A stretch of 64,000 nt of DNA from SHVO01 sp041906145 (GCA_041906145.1 JAYRJU010000004.1:248001-312000); one strand, 5' to 3'; counted from the first letter of the stretch, positions 25,655 through 34,471 are shown. The notes: generated by a model from the sequence alone, not told the origin. Numbers and translations: made by a program.

Positions 25655-26190
25655 TGGACCGGCACCGCGAAATCAATTTTACCCGCGGCGATGTCCGCGA
25701 CGGACTGGCGCGCGAGGTGGGCGCTGGCGCGCTGCAAGTAAGACGCCATGCGCGTGAGCGCCTCGGCGGGCGGTTCATTGTGGCGATAAAGATTGAGGCT
25801 GATGACGTTGGGCAGAAGATCCGCCTCGCCGTCCATGCCCATTTCATAAGCCGCGGCGCGGCCATAAAACGCCTTCGCCATTTTCTTCACGTGTTTGCCG
25901 ACGCTCATGTCGCCGACCCCCATCTCACGCAAGGAGCGGTCCATATCGAGGAACATGAGATCGAACAGGCGCTGACCGGTCGTGCGCACTTCCTCCGGGC
26001 TCTCACGCAGACGGCGCATCACAAGCATGGCGTGGATCACGATCATGTCGAAGCGGCCGTCGACGGTGTCGGGCACCGCGAGGTCCGTATAGAACTTGGG
26101 GTCGCGCGCCTTCTGCACCAGGGCCGCATAGAGGGCATCCACCGGATCGGGTGTCGTGTCTTTGCGCTTAAAAAAGCTCGCGAATGGCAT
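25651..26190 (-). CDS. Ubiquinol-cytochrome c chaperone family protein
   Basis: A 179-aa member of the CBP3-like family (PF03981), which in mitochondria helps assemble complex III; the bacterial role is less clear. The family core is DGRFDMIVIHAMLVMRRLR, then LFDLMFLDMDRSLREMGVGD and KHVKKMAKAFYGRAAAYE. Its presence upstream of yceD-rpmF is a strong alphaproteobacterial sign. It is divergent from bamE across 109 bp. Confidence 0.9.
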   Translation of the reverse strand: MPFASFFKRKDTTPDPVDALYAALVQKARDPKFYTDLAVPDTVDGRFDMIVIHAMLVMRRLRESPEEVRTTGQRLFDLMFLDMDRSLREMGVGDMSVGKHVKKMAKAFYGRAAAYEMGMDGEADLLPNVISLNLYRHNEPPAEALTRMASYLQRASAHLARQSVADIAAGKIDFAVPVQ

Positions 26191-26283
26191 AAGGCGCGGG
26201 TGCTCTTCTCAAGATTGTGAATAAGCCCGGTTGTAATGATTCTGGAGGGTACAACAAGGGGCTAGGCTTAATATTTGGCCTGA

Positions 26284-26289
26284 TATAAT
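26284..26289 (+). promoter_or_regulatory. Perfect -10 box just before bamE
   Basis: TATAAT at 26284-26289, ending 10 bp before the bamE ATG. No good -35 lies 16-18 bp upstream. If used, transcription would start at about 26296, leaving a leader of only a few bases. Confidence 0.4.
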
Positions 26290-26299
26290 ACGGTTGCCC

Positions 26300-26764
26300 A
26301 TGAATACCAGACATTTGCCTCTCCCGGCCGTTCTTGCCCTGTGCACCGCTTTGCTCGCCGGTTGCGCCAAAGACATCGAAGCGCGTGGTAATTTGCCGCC
26401 GCCCGAAGCCATGGCTCAGCTTTCCGTCGGCGAACAGACCCGCCAGGACGTGCGCGGCCTTCTCGGCACGCCGGCCACGACGGCCGTGTTCGATGACGAG
26501 ACGTGGTATTACATCAGCGCCCACACGACCCAGTACGCCTTCTATCCGAACCACGAACTCGACCGCACGGTTTACGCCATCAGCTTCGATGAGCGCGGCA
26601 TCTTGAAGAACGTGCGCAAGCTGGGCCTCGAGGACGGGCAGAATGTGAACGTCGCCAGCCGCGAGACGCCGACCAAGGGCCGCGAGTTCAGCCTCATCGA
26701 ACAGCTGATCGGCAACCTTGGCCGTCTGTCCAGCTCGCAAGCGCCGGGCGGCGGCCCCCGCTAA
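26300..26764 (+). CDS. bamE: Outer membrane assembly lipoprotein BamE
   Basis: SmpA/OmlA-family lipoprotein of the BAM complex that inserts outer-membrane proteins. It has 154 aa with a lipobox ending LLAGC (Cys22), the family core LSVGEQTRQDVRGLLGTPAT, DETWYYIS and YAISFDERGILKNV. The ATG at 26300 is chosen; a TTG two codons upstream is also in frame. No ribosome site precedes it, and a perfect -10 box lies only 10 bp upstream. Divergent from the ubiquinol-cytochrome chaperone gene. Confidence 0.92.
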   Translation: MNTRHLPLPAVLALCTALLAGCAKDIEARGNLPPPEAMAQLSVGEQTRQDVRGLLGTPATTAVFDDETWYYISAHTTQYAFYPNHELDRTVYAISFDERGILKNVRKLGLEDGQNVNVASRETPTKGREFSLIEQLIGNLGRLSSSQAPGGGPR

Positions 26765-26817
26765 ATTTTAGCGCGCTAATCACTTAGCGGGCCGTACGCC
26801 CTTTTTCGCCCGCGATT

Positions 26818-27894
26818 CTATTCGTGCTTATGCTCGAGTTCGGGCGCTGCCGCGCCCGAGGGACCTGAAGCGGGCGCCGCGACACCCTTTAGCGCGTCGA
26901 TGTTGTACAAGCCGAACGGCTTGGCCATCGATTCAATCATGTAGAAGTCCGGCTTATAGTTCACGTTCTTCCACATGTAGAACGGCGGAGGCGCGACTTC
27001 TTCATACTCGACGGTCAGCATCGAGCCGCCATGTTCCTGGCCGTTGTTGGTGGTGTGATCGTCGATGTGATCGTGGCTGGCCCATATACCCGGATTGTTC
27101 ATGCGCACGATGGCATCGATGCGCTCGCCGGGTTGCATCCCGATCACGTCCGCGCTGTAAGGATGCTCAAGGGCATTGCCATCCTTATGGGTGACGAGGA
27201 AGTCGTGGCCATGCAGGTGGAATGCGACTGGAATCGTGGCGGCGTAAAGACGGAGGCGGAGAACGTCGCCGGTCTTCACGCGGATCGGCTGATTCAGCGG
27301 CATCGACCTTCCGTTGATGGAAAAATATTGGAGCGCCTCACCGGGCTTCATCCCCTCGCCGAGCTTCTGCGCCACGCGATCATTCCAGCCGGAAAACATC
27401 AGAACGGCGTCCTTCGTGACCTCGCGCTCGATCTTCGCCGGCTTCTTGGGTTCGATAATGAGCGGGCCGAACATGCCGCGCAGGCCGAGATGCTCGGCGA
27501 CGTTGGTATGGCAGTGATACCAGAGACTGCCCGCCTTCTCGGCGACGAACCTGTAGGTGTGGCTTTCGCCGGGCAGTATATTCTTTTGCGTGACGTTCGG
27601 CGTACCATCCGAATCCCAGCTCTTGAACTGGTAGACGCCGTGCCAATGCACCGTATGGGCTTGGGTGCTCTTGTTGTGCACCACAACCTCGACATCATCG
27701 CCTTCCTTGACGTGAATCAGCGGACCGGGCACCTGTCCGTTAAACGCCCAGACCTTCGCCTTGAATCCCGGCGCGACCGTGATCTCAACCTCTTGGATGT
27801 CCATCTCGAACTTACGCTGCGCGGCCTGGGCGGATGAAATCCCCCACAGCGCCACCAAAATCGCGAGACAGCCGGCAAAGCCCCGTACGGACAT
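26818..27894 (-). CDS. Two-domain multicopper oxidase/cupredoxin protein
   Basis: A 358-aa exported copper protein (signal peptide ends SAQA, about residue 24). Domain 1 has HTVHWHGV and the type-1-site run WYHCHTN with a following AEHLGLRGM, the Cys-His-Met set of cupredoxins; domain 2 has FHLHGHDF and a His-rich HDHIDDHTTNNGQEHGG. With two domains it falls between small laccases and nitrite-reductase-like proteins, and the exact class cannot be given. The C-terminus ends HKHE. It is divergent from the cytochrome c gene with a 164-bp gap, which suggests a joint redox role. Confidence 0.88.
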   Translation of the reverse strand: MSVRGFAGCLAILVALWGISSAQAAQRKFEMDIQEVEITVAPGFKAKVWAFNGQVPGPLIHVKEGDDVEVVVHNKSTQAHTVHWHGVYQFKSWDSDGTPNVTQKNILPGESHTYRFVAEKAGSLWYHCHTNVAEHLGLRGMFGPLIIEPKKPAKIEREVTKDAVLMFSGWNDRVAQKLGEGMKPGEALQYFSINGRSMPLNQPIRVKTGDVLRLRLYAATIPVAFHLHGHDFLVTHKDGNALEHPYSADVIGMQPGERIDAIVRMNNPGIWASHDHIDDHTTNNGQEHGGSMLTVEYEEVAPPPFYMWKNVNYKPDFYMIESMAKPFGLYNIDALKGVAAPASGPSGAAAPELEHKHE

Positions 27895-28058
27895 GTTTTT
27901 TCCTTCCCAGTCGATATTTCGCCCAACTTTAAGGCCGGGCGGCGGGCGGCTAAACCTGCGGGAAATACCTAGGTAGTTTCCGAATCTACCGGGGAGACCG
28001 GCGCAATGGCAGAGTCGCTCCAGCCATCAGTTTCCTTCATGAAAGCGGTGCCGTGCGG

Positions 28059-28556
28059 ATGTGGAAAAACTCAATCATTTTTGTATCGCTTGCCCTTATG
28101 ACCGCGGCGGCCCCGGCGATGGGCGCTGATGCGGCGCGGGGTGCAACGCTTTATAAGGAATGCGCCGGCTGTCATGCGGCGCAGCGGACGCTCATGGGGC
28201 CCCCGCATTGCGGCGTCGTCGGGCGTAAAGCCGCCACGGTGGAAGGTTTTGCTTATTCGGATGCGCTGCGCGAGGCAAACTTCGTATGGGATGACGCGCA
28301 CCTGCACGACTTTCTCACTTTTCCCATCATGAATATGCCGGGCACGAAGATGGGCTTCGCGGGCATGTTCGACGAGACCGACCGCAACGACGTGATTGCG
28401 TTCCTTAAGGAACAACGCGCGGCCACCTCGCCGATGTGCCAACCGGGCGCGGATCCCGCGCCGCCGCCCGGTGCCGCGACGGGTGAACTCGCCGGCACCA
28501 CGCCGGCTCCGACGCATATACCCGCCGGCGCAGACGCTCCGAAGTCGGTTCCCTAA
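28059..28556 (+). CDS. Class I c-type cytochrome
   Basis: A 165-aa periplasmic monohaem cytochrome. A signal peptide ends at AMGA; the haem motif is CAGCH near residue 35, followed by GPPHCGVVGRKA as in cytochrome c2-like proteins, and an axial-Met segment NMPGTKMGF. The C-terminal 40 residues are Pro/Ala-rich and probably disordered. A GTG two codons earlier (28053) is an alternative start. It is divergent from the multicopper oxidase, and electron transfer between the two is a reasonable inference. Confidence 0.88.
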   Translation: MWKNSIIFVSLALMTAAAPAMGADAARGATLYKECAGCHAAQRTLMGPPHCGVVGRKAATVEGFAYSDALREANFVWDDAHLHDFLTFPIMNMPGTKMGFAGMFDETDRNDVIAFLKEQRAATSPMCQPGADPAPPPGAATGELAGTTPAPTHIPAGADAPKSVP

Positions 28557-28598
28557 ACGAAGCGCAACGAATAGCGCGCGCCTAGTAGGTCCATATTC

Positions 28599-29801
28599 CT
28601 ACTTCACGCTAGGCCAAACGACACCCTGATCCTTTTTCGTCACTGCACCGAGGCCCTTGAACAGGAAGCGCTGCAGGCGCGCGCCTGTGTAAGTTTCCGT
28701 GGTGTAGAGATTGCCTTTGGAATCCGTCGCCAGGTTGTGCACGCCGAAGAATTGCCCGGGCTGCCGCCCGCCGTCGCCGAATGACGTCAGTACTTCGAGA
28801 GTCTCCCGCAAGAGGATGTTGATCTTCTGATCAACGCCGTTGGCGGCGTAGATGTAAGTCTGCTGCGGATCGCGCGAGAAGGTCATGTCCCAGACCGAAC
28901 CCGATCTGTAGGTCTTCGGATCGATGAAGGCCTCCTTCACAAATGTTCCATCCTTCTTGAACACCTGGATCCGGTCGTTGACGCGGTCACAGACGTAGAC
29001 AAAGCCGTCGTTCGACACGATCACGCAGTGCACGGTGGAGAACTGCTTCGCCGGAGGCCCCGCGGGATTGTAGGGCGCGAGCGGTGCGTCATCCGGTTTC
29101 GCGCCATAGGCGCCCCAGTGGCGCTTGTATTTTCCGCTGTCGGCGTCGAGCACGATGATGCGGCGGTTGCCGTAACCGTCGGAGACATAGACCTCGTTCG
29201 CCGCCGGATCGGGGAAGATCTTCGACGGCTTCCAGAAATTCGCGAGATCGTTGCTGCCGTTGTGAACGCCGTGCGTGCCCACTTGCAGCATGAATTTTCC
29301 GGCGGCGGTGAATTTCAGGATTTGCGTGTCCTTCTCGCCGTTGCCCGCGAGCCAGATGTTGCCTTTGTGATCGACGGTGATGCCGTGGTTGCTGTCGGGC
29401 CAATCGTAGCCCGCGCCCTTCCCGCCCCAGGAGTTCACGAGCGCGCCGCTTTGATCGTAGACCAGCACCGGCGGCGCGACTTTACAGCAGGCGCCGATGG
29501 GATCTTTTCCGTTCACAGGGCCTTTAGCGCCGGGCAACGCTTCGTCATCGACAGCGTCGGCGACGGTAAGATCGGCGGCTTTGAAATTGTCCTCGACCGA
29601 GCCCGGACGATGGATGGTCCAGACATTGTCCTTCGCATCGACAGCGAGACCGATGGTGGACCCCGTCACCCAATGATTGGGGAGCGGCTTCGGCCAGAAG
29701 GGATCGACTTCGAAGATGGGCGCTTGGGCGGGCCTGTCGGCGGCGAAGGCCGGCGCGATCCAGGTCACGCCAATCGCGAGCGCCGCAGTGACACAACGCA
29801 T
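28599..29801 (-). CDS. Exported NHL-repeat beta-propeller protein
   Basis: A 400-aa protein with a signal peptide (ends PAFA) and NHL-type repeats along its length (SNHGITVDHKGNIWLAG; NEVYVSDGYGNRRIIVLDAD; GFVYVCDRVNDRIQVF; ATDSKGNLYTTETY). It resembles the six-bladed propellers of peptidyl-alpha-hydroxyglycine lyase-like proteins, but no catalytic set can be confirmed. A Cys pair (GACCKV) lies at about residue 105. Start taken at the inner Met before the signal; 7 codons upstream are also open. It is convergent with the cytochrome c gene (42-bp gap). Confidence 0.85.
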   Translation of the reverse strand: MRCVTAALAIGVTWIAPAFAADRPAQAPIFEVDPFWPKPLPNHWVTGSTIGLAVDAKDNVWTIHRPGSVEDNFKAADLTVADAVDDEALPGAKGPVNGKDPIGACCKVAPPVLVYDQSGALVNSWGGKGAGYDWPDSNHGITVDHKGNIWLAGNGEKDTQILKFTAAGKFMLQVGTHGVHNGSNDLANFWKPSKIFPDPAANEVYVSDGYGNRRIIVLDADSGKYKRHWGAYGAKPDDAPLAPYNPAGPPAKQFSTVHCVIVSNDGFVYVCDRVNDRIQVFKKDGTFVKEAFIDPKTYRSGSVWDMTFSRDPQQTYIYAANGVDQKINILLRETLEVLTSFGDGGRQPGQFFGVHNLATDSKGNLYTTETYTGARLQRFLFKGLGAVTKKDQGVVWPSVK

Positions 29802-30142
29802 AGGCCCCTCCCCTAAACGCACATCGAGACGCCAAGCCTATAAGTCTTCCTTCACCGCCGAAAGTAATTAGATCGCGTAGGGTAGGCCGCTCACCGTCTC
29901 AATAAGTTGCTGTTTCAATTGGGCCAGGAGAAGAGCAAACACGGGACGCGCGCATGTGAAGCGTCAGGTTGGCCTGCTGCAGTCACTGCGAGAGTGCCCA
30001 CTTTTGTTTCAAACTGGCTACTGAAAGTCAGGGCGGACGAAGTGCTTACGTAACTCGGCGTGCCATAGGTAATGAAAGTGGGCACCGGTGGCATATCTTG
30101 TCCCGCCGTCCTTCGACAACACTAAAACCCCACGTCGCAAGC
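29802..30142. other. Intergenic stretch with inverted repeat
   Basis: No gene seen. It contains TGGCCTGCTGC at 29970-29980, identical to the first 11 bases of the local IS end, and an 11-bp inverted repeat at 29994-30085. Together with the lower-GC gene that follows, this looks like the edge of an inserted segment. Confidence 0.5.
29994..30085. repeat. 92-bp segment bounded by 11-bp inverted repeats
   Basis: GTGCCCACTTT (29994-30004) and its exact complement AAAGTGGGCAC (30075-30085) bound a 92-bp segment without a coding frame. The size and structure fit a small non-autonomous element. No clear target duplication is visible. Confidence 0.55.
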
Positions 30143-30940
30143 TTAGGGGTGCGTTCTCACGACCCGAAGACCCATCCCGCTGACAATATTTGTTGGCCCA
30201 TCTTTGTAGCGGTAGGCTGAGCGCGCCACTTCTGGAACATCATACCACGAACCACCACGACTAACCCGCTCGCACGCAGCGTACTCGGAGGCCGCACCGC
30301 CATCGACAGGAACATCAACGTAACTATCGTGAAAACAGTCCTGTACCCACTCCCAAACATTCCCATACATGTCGTGCAAACCAAATTTGTTAGCCAGCTT
30401 CTCACCCACAGGATGAGTTGCCCAACCGGAGTTCCCATCGAACCAAGCGTGGTCAACAAGTTGTGCAGCGTCGTCGCCAAATTCATAGGCTGTTGCACTA
30501 CCCGCTCGTGCGGCATATTCCCATTCGGCTTCCGTTGGTAAGCGATACAGTTTTCCGGTTTTTTCGCTTAGTTTTTCAACAAAGTCTCTCGCAGCATTCC
30601 ACGAGACATTCTCAACCGGCAGGATCGCTTCTTTGTTCGCGCTCGGGTTGCTGCCCATAACAGCCTCCCATTGCGCCTGGGTTACTTCAAACTTGCCAAT
30701 TGCAAAGGGCTTAAGCGTCACCTGACGCTGTGGTCCCTCATTAGTATGTTCTTGGCGCTGTGTGCTCTCAGCAGTGCCCATGAGGAACTCTCCTCCCGGG
30801 AGGACGATCATTTCGGGACATTCCGCACAATCCTTGAAGGTTGAGCTGGGTTCCTGCGCTTCACCAAAGGTCGGGTTCACGCATAGGCATAAAAGGAAAG
30901 ATAAAACCGCACCATTTCCAAACGTGCTAGCGCTCTTCAT
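30143..30940 (-). CDS. Formylglycine-generating-enzyme-like (SUMF1) exported protein
   Basis: A 265-aa protein with a signal peptide (ends PTFGEA) and an FGE-sulfatase fold (PF03781): MIVLPGGEFLMGT, RLPTEAEWEYAARAG, DMYGNVWEWVQD and SRGGSW. The active-site Cys pair after the RGGSW motif of true formylglycine-generating enzymes is absent (SWYDVPEVARSAYRYKD follows), so sulfatase activation is unlikely. Base composition is visibly lower in GC than the neighbours (28 of 60 bases are G or C at 30361-30420), suggesting transfer. No sulfatase gene is near. Confidence 0.88.
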   Translation of the reverse strand: MKSASTFGNGAVLSFLLCLCVNPTFGEAQEPSSTFKDCAECPEMIVLPGGEFLMGTAESTQRQEHTNEGPQRQVTLKPFAIGKFEVTQAQWEAVMGSNPSANKEAILPVENVSWNAARDFVEKLSEKTGKLYRLPTEAEWEYAARAGSATAYEFGDDAAQLVDHAWFDGNSGWATHPVGEKLANKFGLHDMYGNVWEWVQDCFHDSYVDVPVDGGAASEYAACERVSRGGSWYDVPEVARSAYRYKDGPTNIVSGMGLRVVRTHP

Positions 30941-31090
30941 GTCCCCTCCTGCGTTGCAATATTAGGCTCAGCGAACACTCAATTGGGACTCGCTATACAG
31001 TCAGACGTCATTGATATCGATCAATTCGTATGCAGACCCTGGCGTGCCATAAGGGATTCGAACCAATGGGACGTCGAGCTCGGTAGCCTA

Positions 31091-31450
31091 TCAAAAAATT
31101 GAAGGCCTCGGCGGCGCCCGTGCCGCCTTTTTTCCCGTGAGATTTTGATCGGAATACGGAGACACCTTCGGCTCTTGAATGACAATAGAGCCGTGGTTGA
31201 GTGACTCGTGGCACGTATTGCAGGCTGCCGTTACATCCTTGTAGGCGACATCGAATGCTTTTGCGTCCTGCGCTCTGATAGCAGCCTCGAGCGCTTCCAT
31301 CTGTGCAGCGGTCGCAGCCGCGAACAGATCAGGCAGCGCGTTTTCCTGCTAGATCGGGATCGTACGGCCGATGCGCGCGAAAGCATTGCGCAGTTCCTTG
31401 GCTTCGAACGCGGCATAGGCCCAGTTGCGAGCATGGCCCGCGAGACCACG
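31091..31450 (-). pseudogene. Broken cytochrome-like gene
   Basis: On the minus strand, translation reads GLAGHARNWAYAAFEAKELR, then the frame meets a TAG at 31349-31351, and continues QENALPDLFAAATAAQMEAL to a CNTCH haem motif and SPYSDQNLTGKK. The pieces match a family of small c-type cytochromes (WFAG.ARNW.LA.YEL ... ACN.CH). A TAA lies just upstream of the first piece (31451-31453) and no start is seen, so the N-terminus is lost too. A pseudogene is the simplest reading. Confidence 0.75.
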
Positions 31451-31611
31451 TTAGATATGCCGCGGTTGCACGGCGAAGGTCATGAGATCGCCGAAACTTG
31501 GGTGATTATTTCTGAAACCGGCAGAAACACTGGCGCGGCAAGCGCGGATCACCAATGTGCGCTATCGGTGATACTGATGATCAATTGCACTTACTTCTTA
31601 GACCGAGAAAT

Positions 31612-31641
31612 AAAAAGCCCGGACCTTAAGGGTCCGGGCTT
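31612..31641 (-). terminator. Rho-independent terminator of hppA
   Basis: 11-bp perfect stem AAGCCCGGACC (31615-31625) and GGTCCGGGCTT (31631-31641) with a 5-nt loop. On the minus strand the stem is followed by TTTTTATTT. It lies 21 bp after the hppA stop codon. Confidence 0.9.
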
Positions 31642-31662
31642 CTCGTTTCGCAACGTTCGCTC

Positions 31663-33759
31663 TTAGTGCGCGGCCAGAGCGGCCAGCAGGAGGAGCGCGA
31701 CGATATTGATGATCTTGATCATCGGATTGACGGCCGGACCCGCCGTATCCTTGTACGGATCGCCAACCGTGTCGCCGGTGACCGCGGCCTTGTGGGCGTC
31801 CGAGCCCTTGCCGCCGTGGTGACCGTCTTCGATGTACTTCTTGGCATTGTCCCACGCGCCGCCGCCCGAGGTCATCGAGATGGCAACGAACAAGCCGGTG
31901 ACGATGGTGCCGAGCAGCATCGCGCCGAGCGCCGTGAAGGCCTGCGCCTGACCGGCGATGGCATTCACGAGGTAGTACAGCACGATCGGCGACAGCACCG
32001 GAAGCAGCGACGGGATGATCATTTCCTTGATCGCGGCACGGGTCAGCATGTCGACAGCGCGGCCGTAATCGGGCTTGGCTGTGCCTTCCATGATGCCTTT
32101 GATCTCACGGAACTGACGGCGCACTTCGTTCACGACGGCGCCCGCCGCGCGTCCCACGGCCTGCATGCCCATCGCACCGAACAGGTACGGGAGCAATCCG
32201 CCGATGAACAGACCGACCACCACGAACGGATTCTCCAGACTGAACTGGATATCGAGATTCGCGAAATAGTGTTTGAGGTCTTCCGTGTAGGAGGCGAACA
32301 GAACGACGGCCGCGAGGCCGGCCGAACCAATCGCGTAGCCTTTGGTCACCGCTTTCGTCGTATTGCCCACCGCGTCGAGCGCATCGGTGGACTTACGCAC
32401 TTCCGGCGGCAGGTGCGCCATTTCGGCGATCCCACCGGCGTTGTCCGTCACCGGGCCGTAAGCGTCGAGCGCGACGACAATGCCCGCCAGCGCAAGCATG
32501 GTGGTCGCCGCGACCGCGAGGCCGAAGATGCCCGCCGTCATGTAAGCCACGATGATGCCGGCGCAGATCACAAGCACCGGCAGAGCGCAGGCTTCCATCG
32601 AGATCGCCAGACCCTGGATGATGTTCGTGCCATGACCCGTGGTGGATGCCGCCGCGACCGAACGGACGGGGCGGAAACCCGTGCCCGTATAGTACTCGGT
32701 GATCCACACGATAAGGCCCGTGACGATCAGACCGACGAAGGCGCAGGTGATGAGGTCCTGCGCCGTGTAGGTCGCGCCCGCGGCGGTGGTCAGGCCATCA
32801 TCGCCGAAGATTTGCGTTGTGATCCCGACGATGAGGCCGGCCGAAATGACAGCGGTGACGATGAAACCGCGATAAAGCGCGGCCATGATCTTGCCCGACG
32901 AACCGATGCCGGAGAAGAAGGTGCCGATCACCGAGGCGATGATGCACACGCCGCCGATGACAAGCGGATACATCATTGCCGCCAGCGCCTGTTCACCCGC
33001 GAAGTAGAGCGAGCCGAGATACATGGTGGCAACGATGGTCACGGCGTAAGTTTCGAAAAGGTCAGCGGCCATGCCGGCGCAGTCACCGACGTTGTCGCCG
33101 ACGTTGTCGGCGATCACGGCCGGGTTGCGCGGATCATCTTCGGGAATACCCGCTTCGACCTTGCCCACCAGGTCCGCGCCGACGTCGGCGCCCTTGGTGA
33201 AGATCCCGCCGCCGAGACGGGCGAAGATCGAGATGAGCGAGGCGCCAAAGCTGAGCGCGATCAGGCCCCACACGATGTCACGGAGCTCACGGCCCTGCGC
33301 GCTGAGCACAAAGTAGTAGCCCGCGACGCCGAGCAGCCCGAGCCCCACCACCAGCATCCCGGTGACGGCGCCCGCTTGGAACGCAACGGCATGGGCCGGA
33401 GCGAGACCGCCGTTCATGGCGGCGGCGGCTGTGCGCACGTTGGCGCGCACCGACACGTTCATGCCCACATAACCGGCGATGCCCGAAAGCACCGAGCCGA
33501 TCACGAAGCCGACCGCAACAACACCGCCGAGCGCGACGCCAAGAATGATGGCGACGACGATGCCGACGATACCGATGGTCAGATATTGGCGATTAAGATA
33601 CGCGGCTGCCCCCTCCTGCACCGCGCCTGCGATCTCTTGCATCCGAGCATTGCCGGCTGGCTTGGCCAGCACACGCGTTACTCCAAAGATGCCGTACAAT
33701 ACAGCTAACACCCCGCACGCGATCACGAGGACTTGTAAAGAACCTGGTGTCATGTTCAC
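31663..33759 (-). CDS. hppA: Membrane-bound proton-pumping pyrophosphatase
   Basis: H+-PPase: hydrolyses pyrophosphate to pump protons across the inner membrane. It has 698 aa and about 16 membrane helices. Conserved acidic loops are present (GGIFTKGADVGADLVGKVEA; EDDPRNPAVIADNVGDNVGD; DAYGPVTDNAGGIAEM). The segment GNTTKAVTKGYAIGSAGLAA carries Lys and Thr at the positions that mark the K+-independent type. It is followed by a strong terminator. An unusually long gap (184 bp) precedes it. Confidence 0.97.
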   Translation of the reverse strand: MNMTPGSLQVLVIACGVLAVLYGIFGVTRVLAKPAGNARMQEIAGAVQEGAAAYLNRQYLTIGIVGIVVAIILGVALGGVVAVGFVIGSVLSGIAGYVGMNVSVRANVRTAAAAMNGGLAPAHAVAFQAGAVTGMLVVGLGLLGVAGYYFVLSAQGRELRDIVWGLIALSFGASLISIFARLGGGIFTKGADVGADLVGKVEAGIPEDDPRNPAVIADNVGDNVGDCAGMAADLFETYAVTIVATMYLGSLYFAGEQALAAMMYPLVIGGVCIIASVIGTFFSGIGSSGKIMAALYRGFIVTAVISAGLIVGITTQIFGDDGLTTAAGATYTAQDLITCAFVGLIVTGLIVWITEYYTGTGFRPVRSVAAASTTGHGTNIIQGLAISMEACALPVLVICAGIIVAYMTAGIFGLAVAATTMLALAGIVVALDAYGPVTDNAGGIAEMAHLPPEVRKSTDALDAVGNTTKAVTKGYAIGSAGLAAVVLFASYTEDLKHYFANLDIQFSLENPFVVVGLFIGGLLPYLFGAMGMQAVGRAAGAVVNEVRRQFREIKGIMEGTAKPDYGRAVDMLTRAAIKEMIIPSLLPVLSPIVLYYLVNAIAGQAQAFTALGAMLLGTIVTGLFVAISMTSGGGAWDNAKKYIEDGHHGGKGSDAHKAAVTGDTVGDPYKDTAGPAVNPMIKIINIVALLLLAALAAH

Positions 33760-33943
33760 TCCGTTTAGAGTCGTGGGAACGCCAGGCTTTTGAGCGGCCT
33801 GGTTATGTGATGATGCAATTACTGATCTGATTTATCGGCGCTATTCCCCCCTTGCGCTGCGCGAGAGTGCCAGAAAGACCCCCTCGTAAGCAACAGGCTG
33901 ACTAAATAGCGATTTAGGGACTTTAGAAGGGCCTAAAGGAGCT

Positions 33944-34456
33944 TTACCGCTGACGCGGGCTGATCTGCTCAAACACGTTGATCAGAAGCACTTCCGGGAC
34001 CATTTCACCGAAAGTTTTCTTCGCGTTTTCGGTCAAACGTTCCTTCACCATGATGGCGTCCACGGCGTCATGACTGACGTAGTACTTTTGAAAAAAGGGA
34101 ATGAGGTCGCTAAGGACGGCGCTTTGGAACGGGCGCAGTTTCGCTTCGACCGCCGTGACGTTGGCCGGCGCATTCACCCTGAGGCGCGCGATGATGAACA
34201 CGCGCCGGTTCACCTGCCCGTCGAGAATCACGGGGATGATCATGTCGTCGAGTTTGACGAGATCGAGCTGCGCGGTGGGCGGTTGGAATTTTTTCTTCGC
34301 GGCGAGTTCGGCGGCAGCCTTCTCCGCATCGCTCATGGGGCCGCTTTGCGTCGTCGGGTTGAAGGGATTCGGGATGATGCCCATCATCATGAGGCCGCCC
34401 GCGCCGCCGCCGGCGACGAGCAAGATGACAAGAATAATGACGATGGCGCGTTTCAT
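33944..34456 (-). CDS. FliL-like single-helix membrane protein
   Basis: A 170-aa protein with one N-terminal membrane helix (AIVIILVILLVAGGGAGGLMM) and a periplasmic part with the layout of FliL-family proteins: a PPTAQLDLVKLDDMIIPVI segment, FIIARLRVNAP, a LIPFFQKYY region and C-terminal LLINVFEQI. FliL links to the flagellar stator, but no flagellar gene is next to it (motB lies 11 kb away). The identification is by layout, not by a firm motif. Confidence 0.6.
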   Translation of the reverse strand: MKRAIVIILVILLVAGGGAGGLMMMGIIPNPFNPTTQSGPMSDAEKAAAELAAKKKFQPPTAQLDLVKLDDMIIPVILDGQVNRRVFIIARLRVNAPANVTAVEAKLRPFQSAVLSDLIPFFQKYYVSHDAVDAIMVKERLTENAKKTFGEMVPEVLLINVFEQISPRQR

Positions 34457-34471
34457 CGGTAGCCAAGCCCC

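Noticed and set aside
31040..31070. Sequence resembling a tRNA T-arm (GGTTCGAATCC)
   Set aside because: The flanking bases do not pair as a T stem and no acceptor or anticodon arm can be built; a chance match or heavily decayed remnant.
31666..33708. Very long plus-strand frame opposite hppA
   Set aside because: It is antisense to a clear membrane pyrophosphatase and its translation is Arg/His/Asp-rich, typical of a shadow frame in GC-rich DNA.
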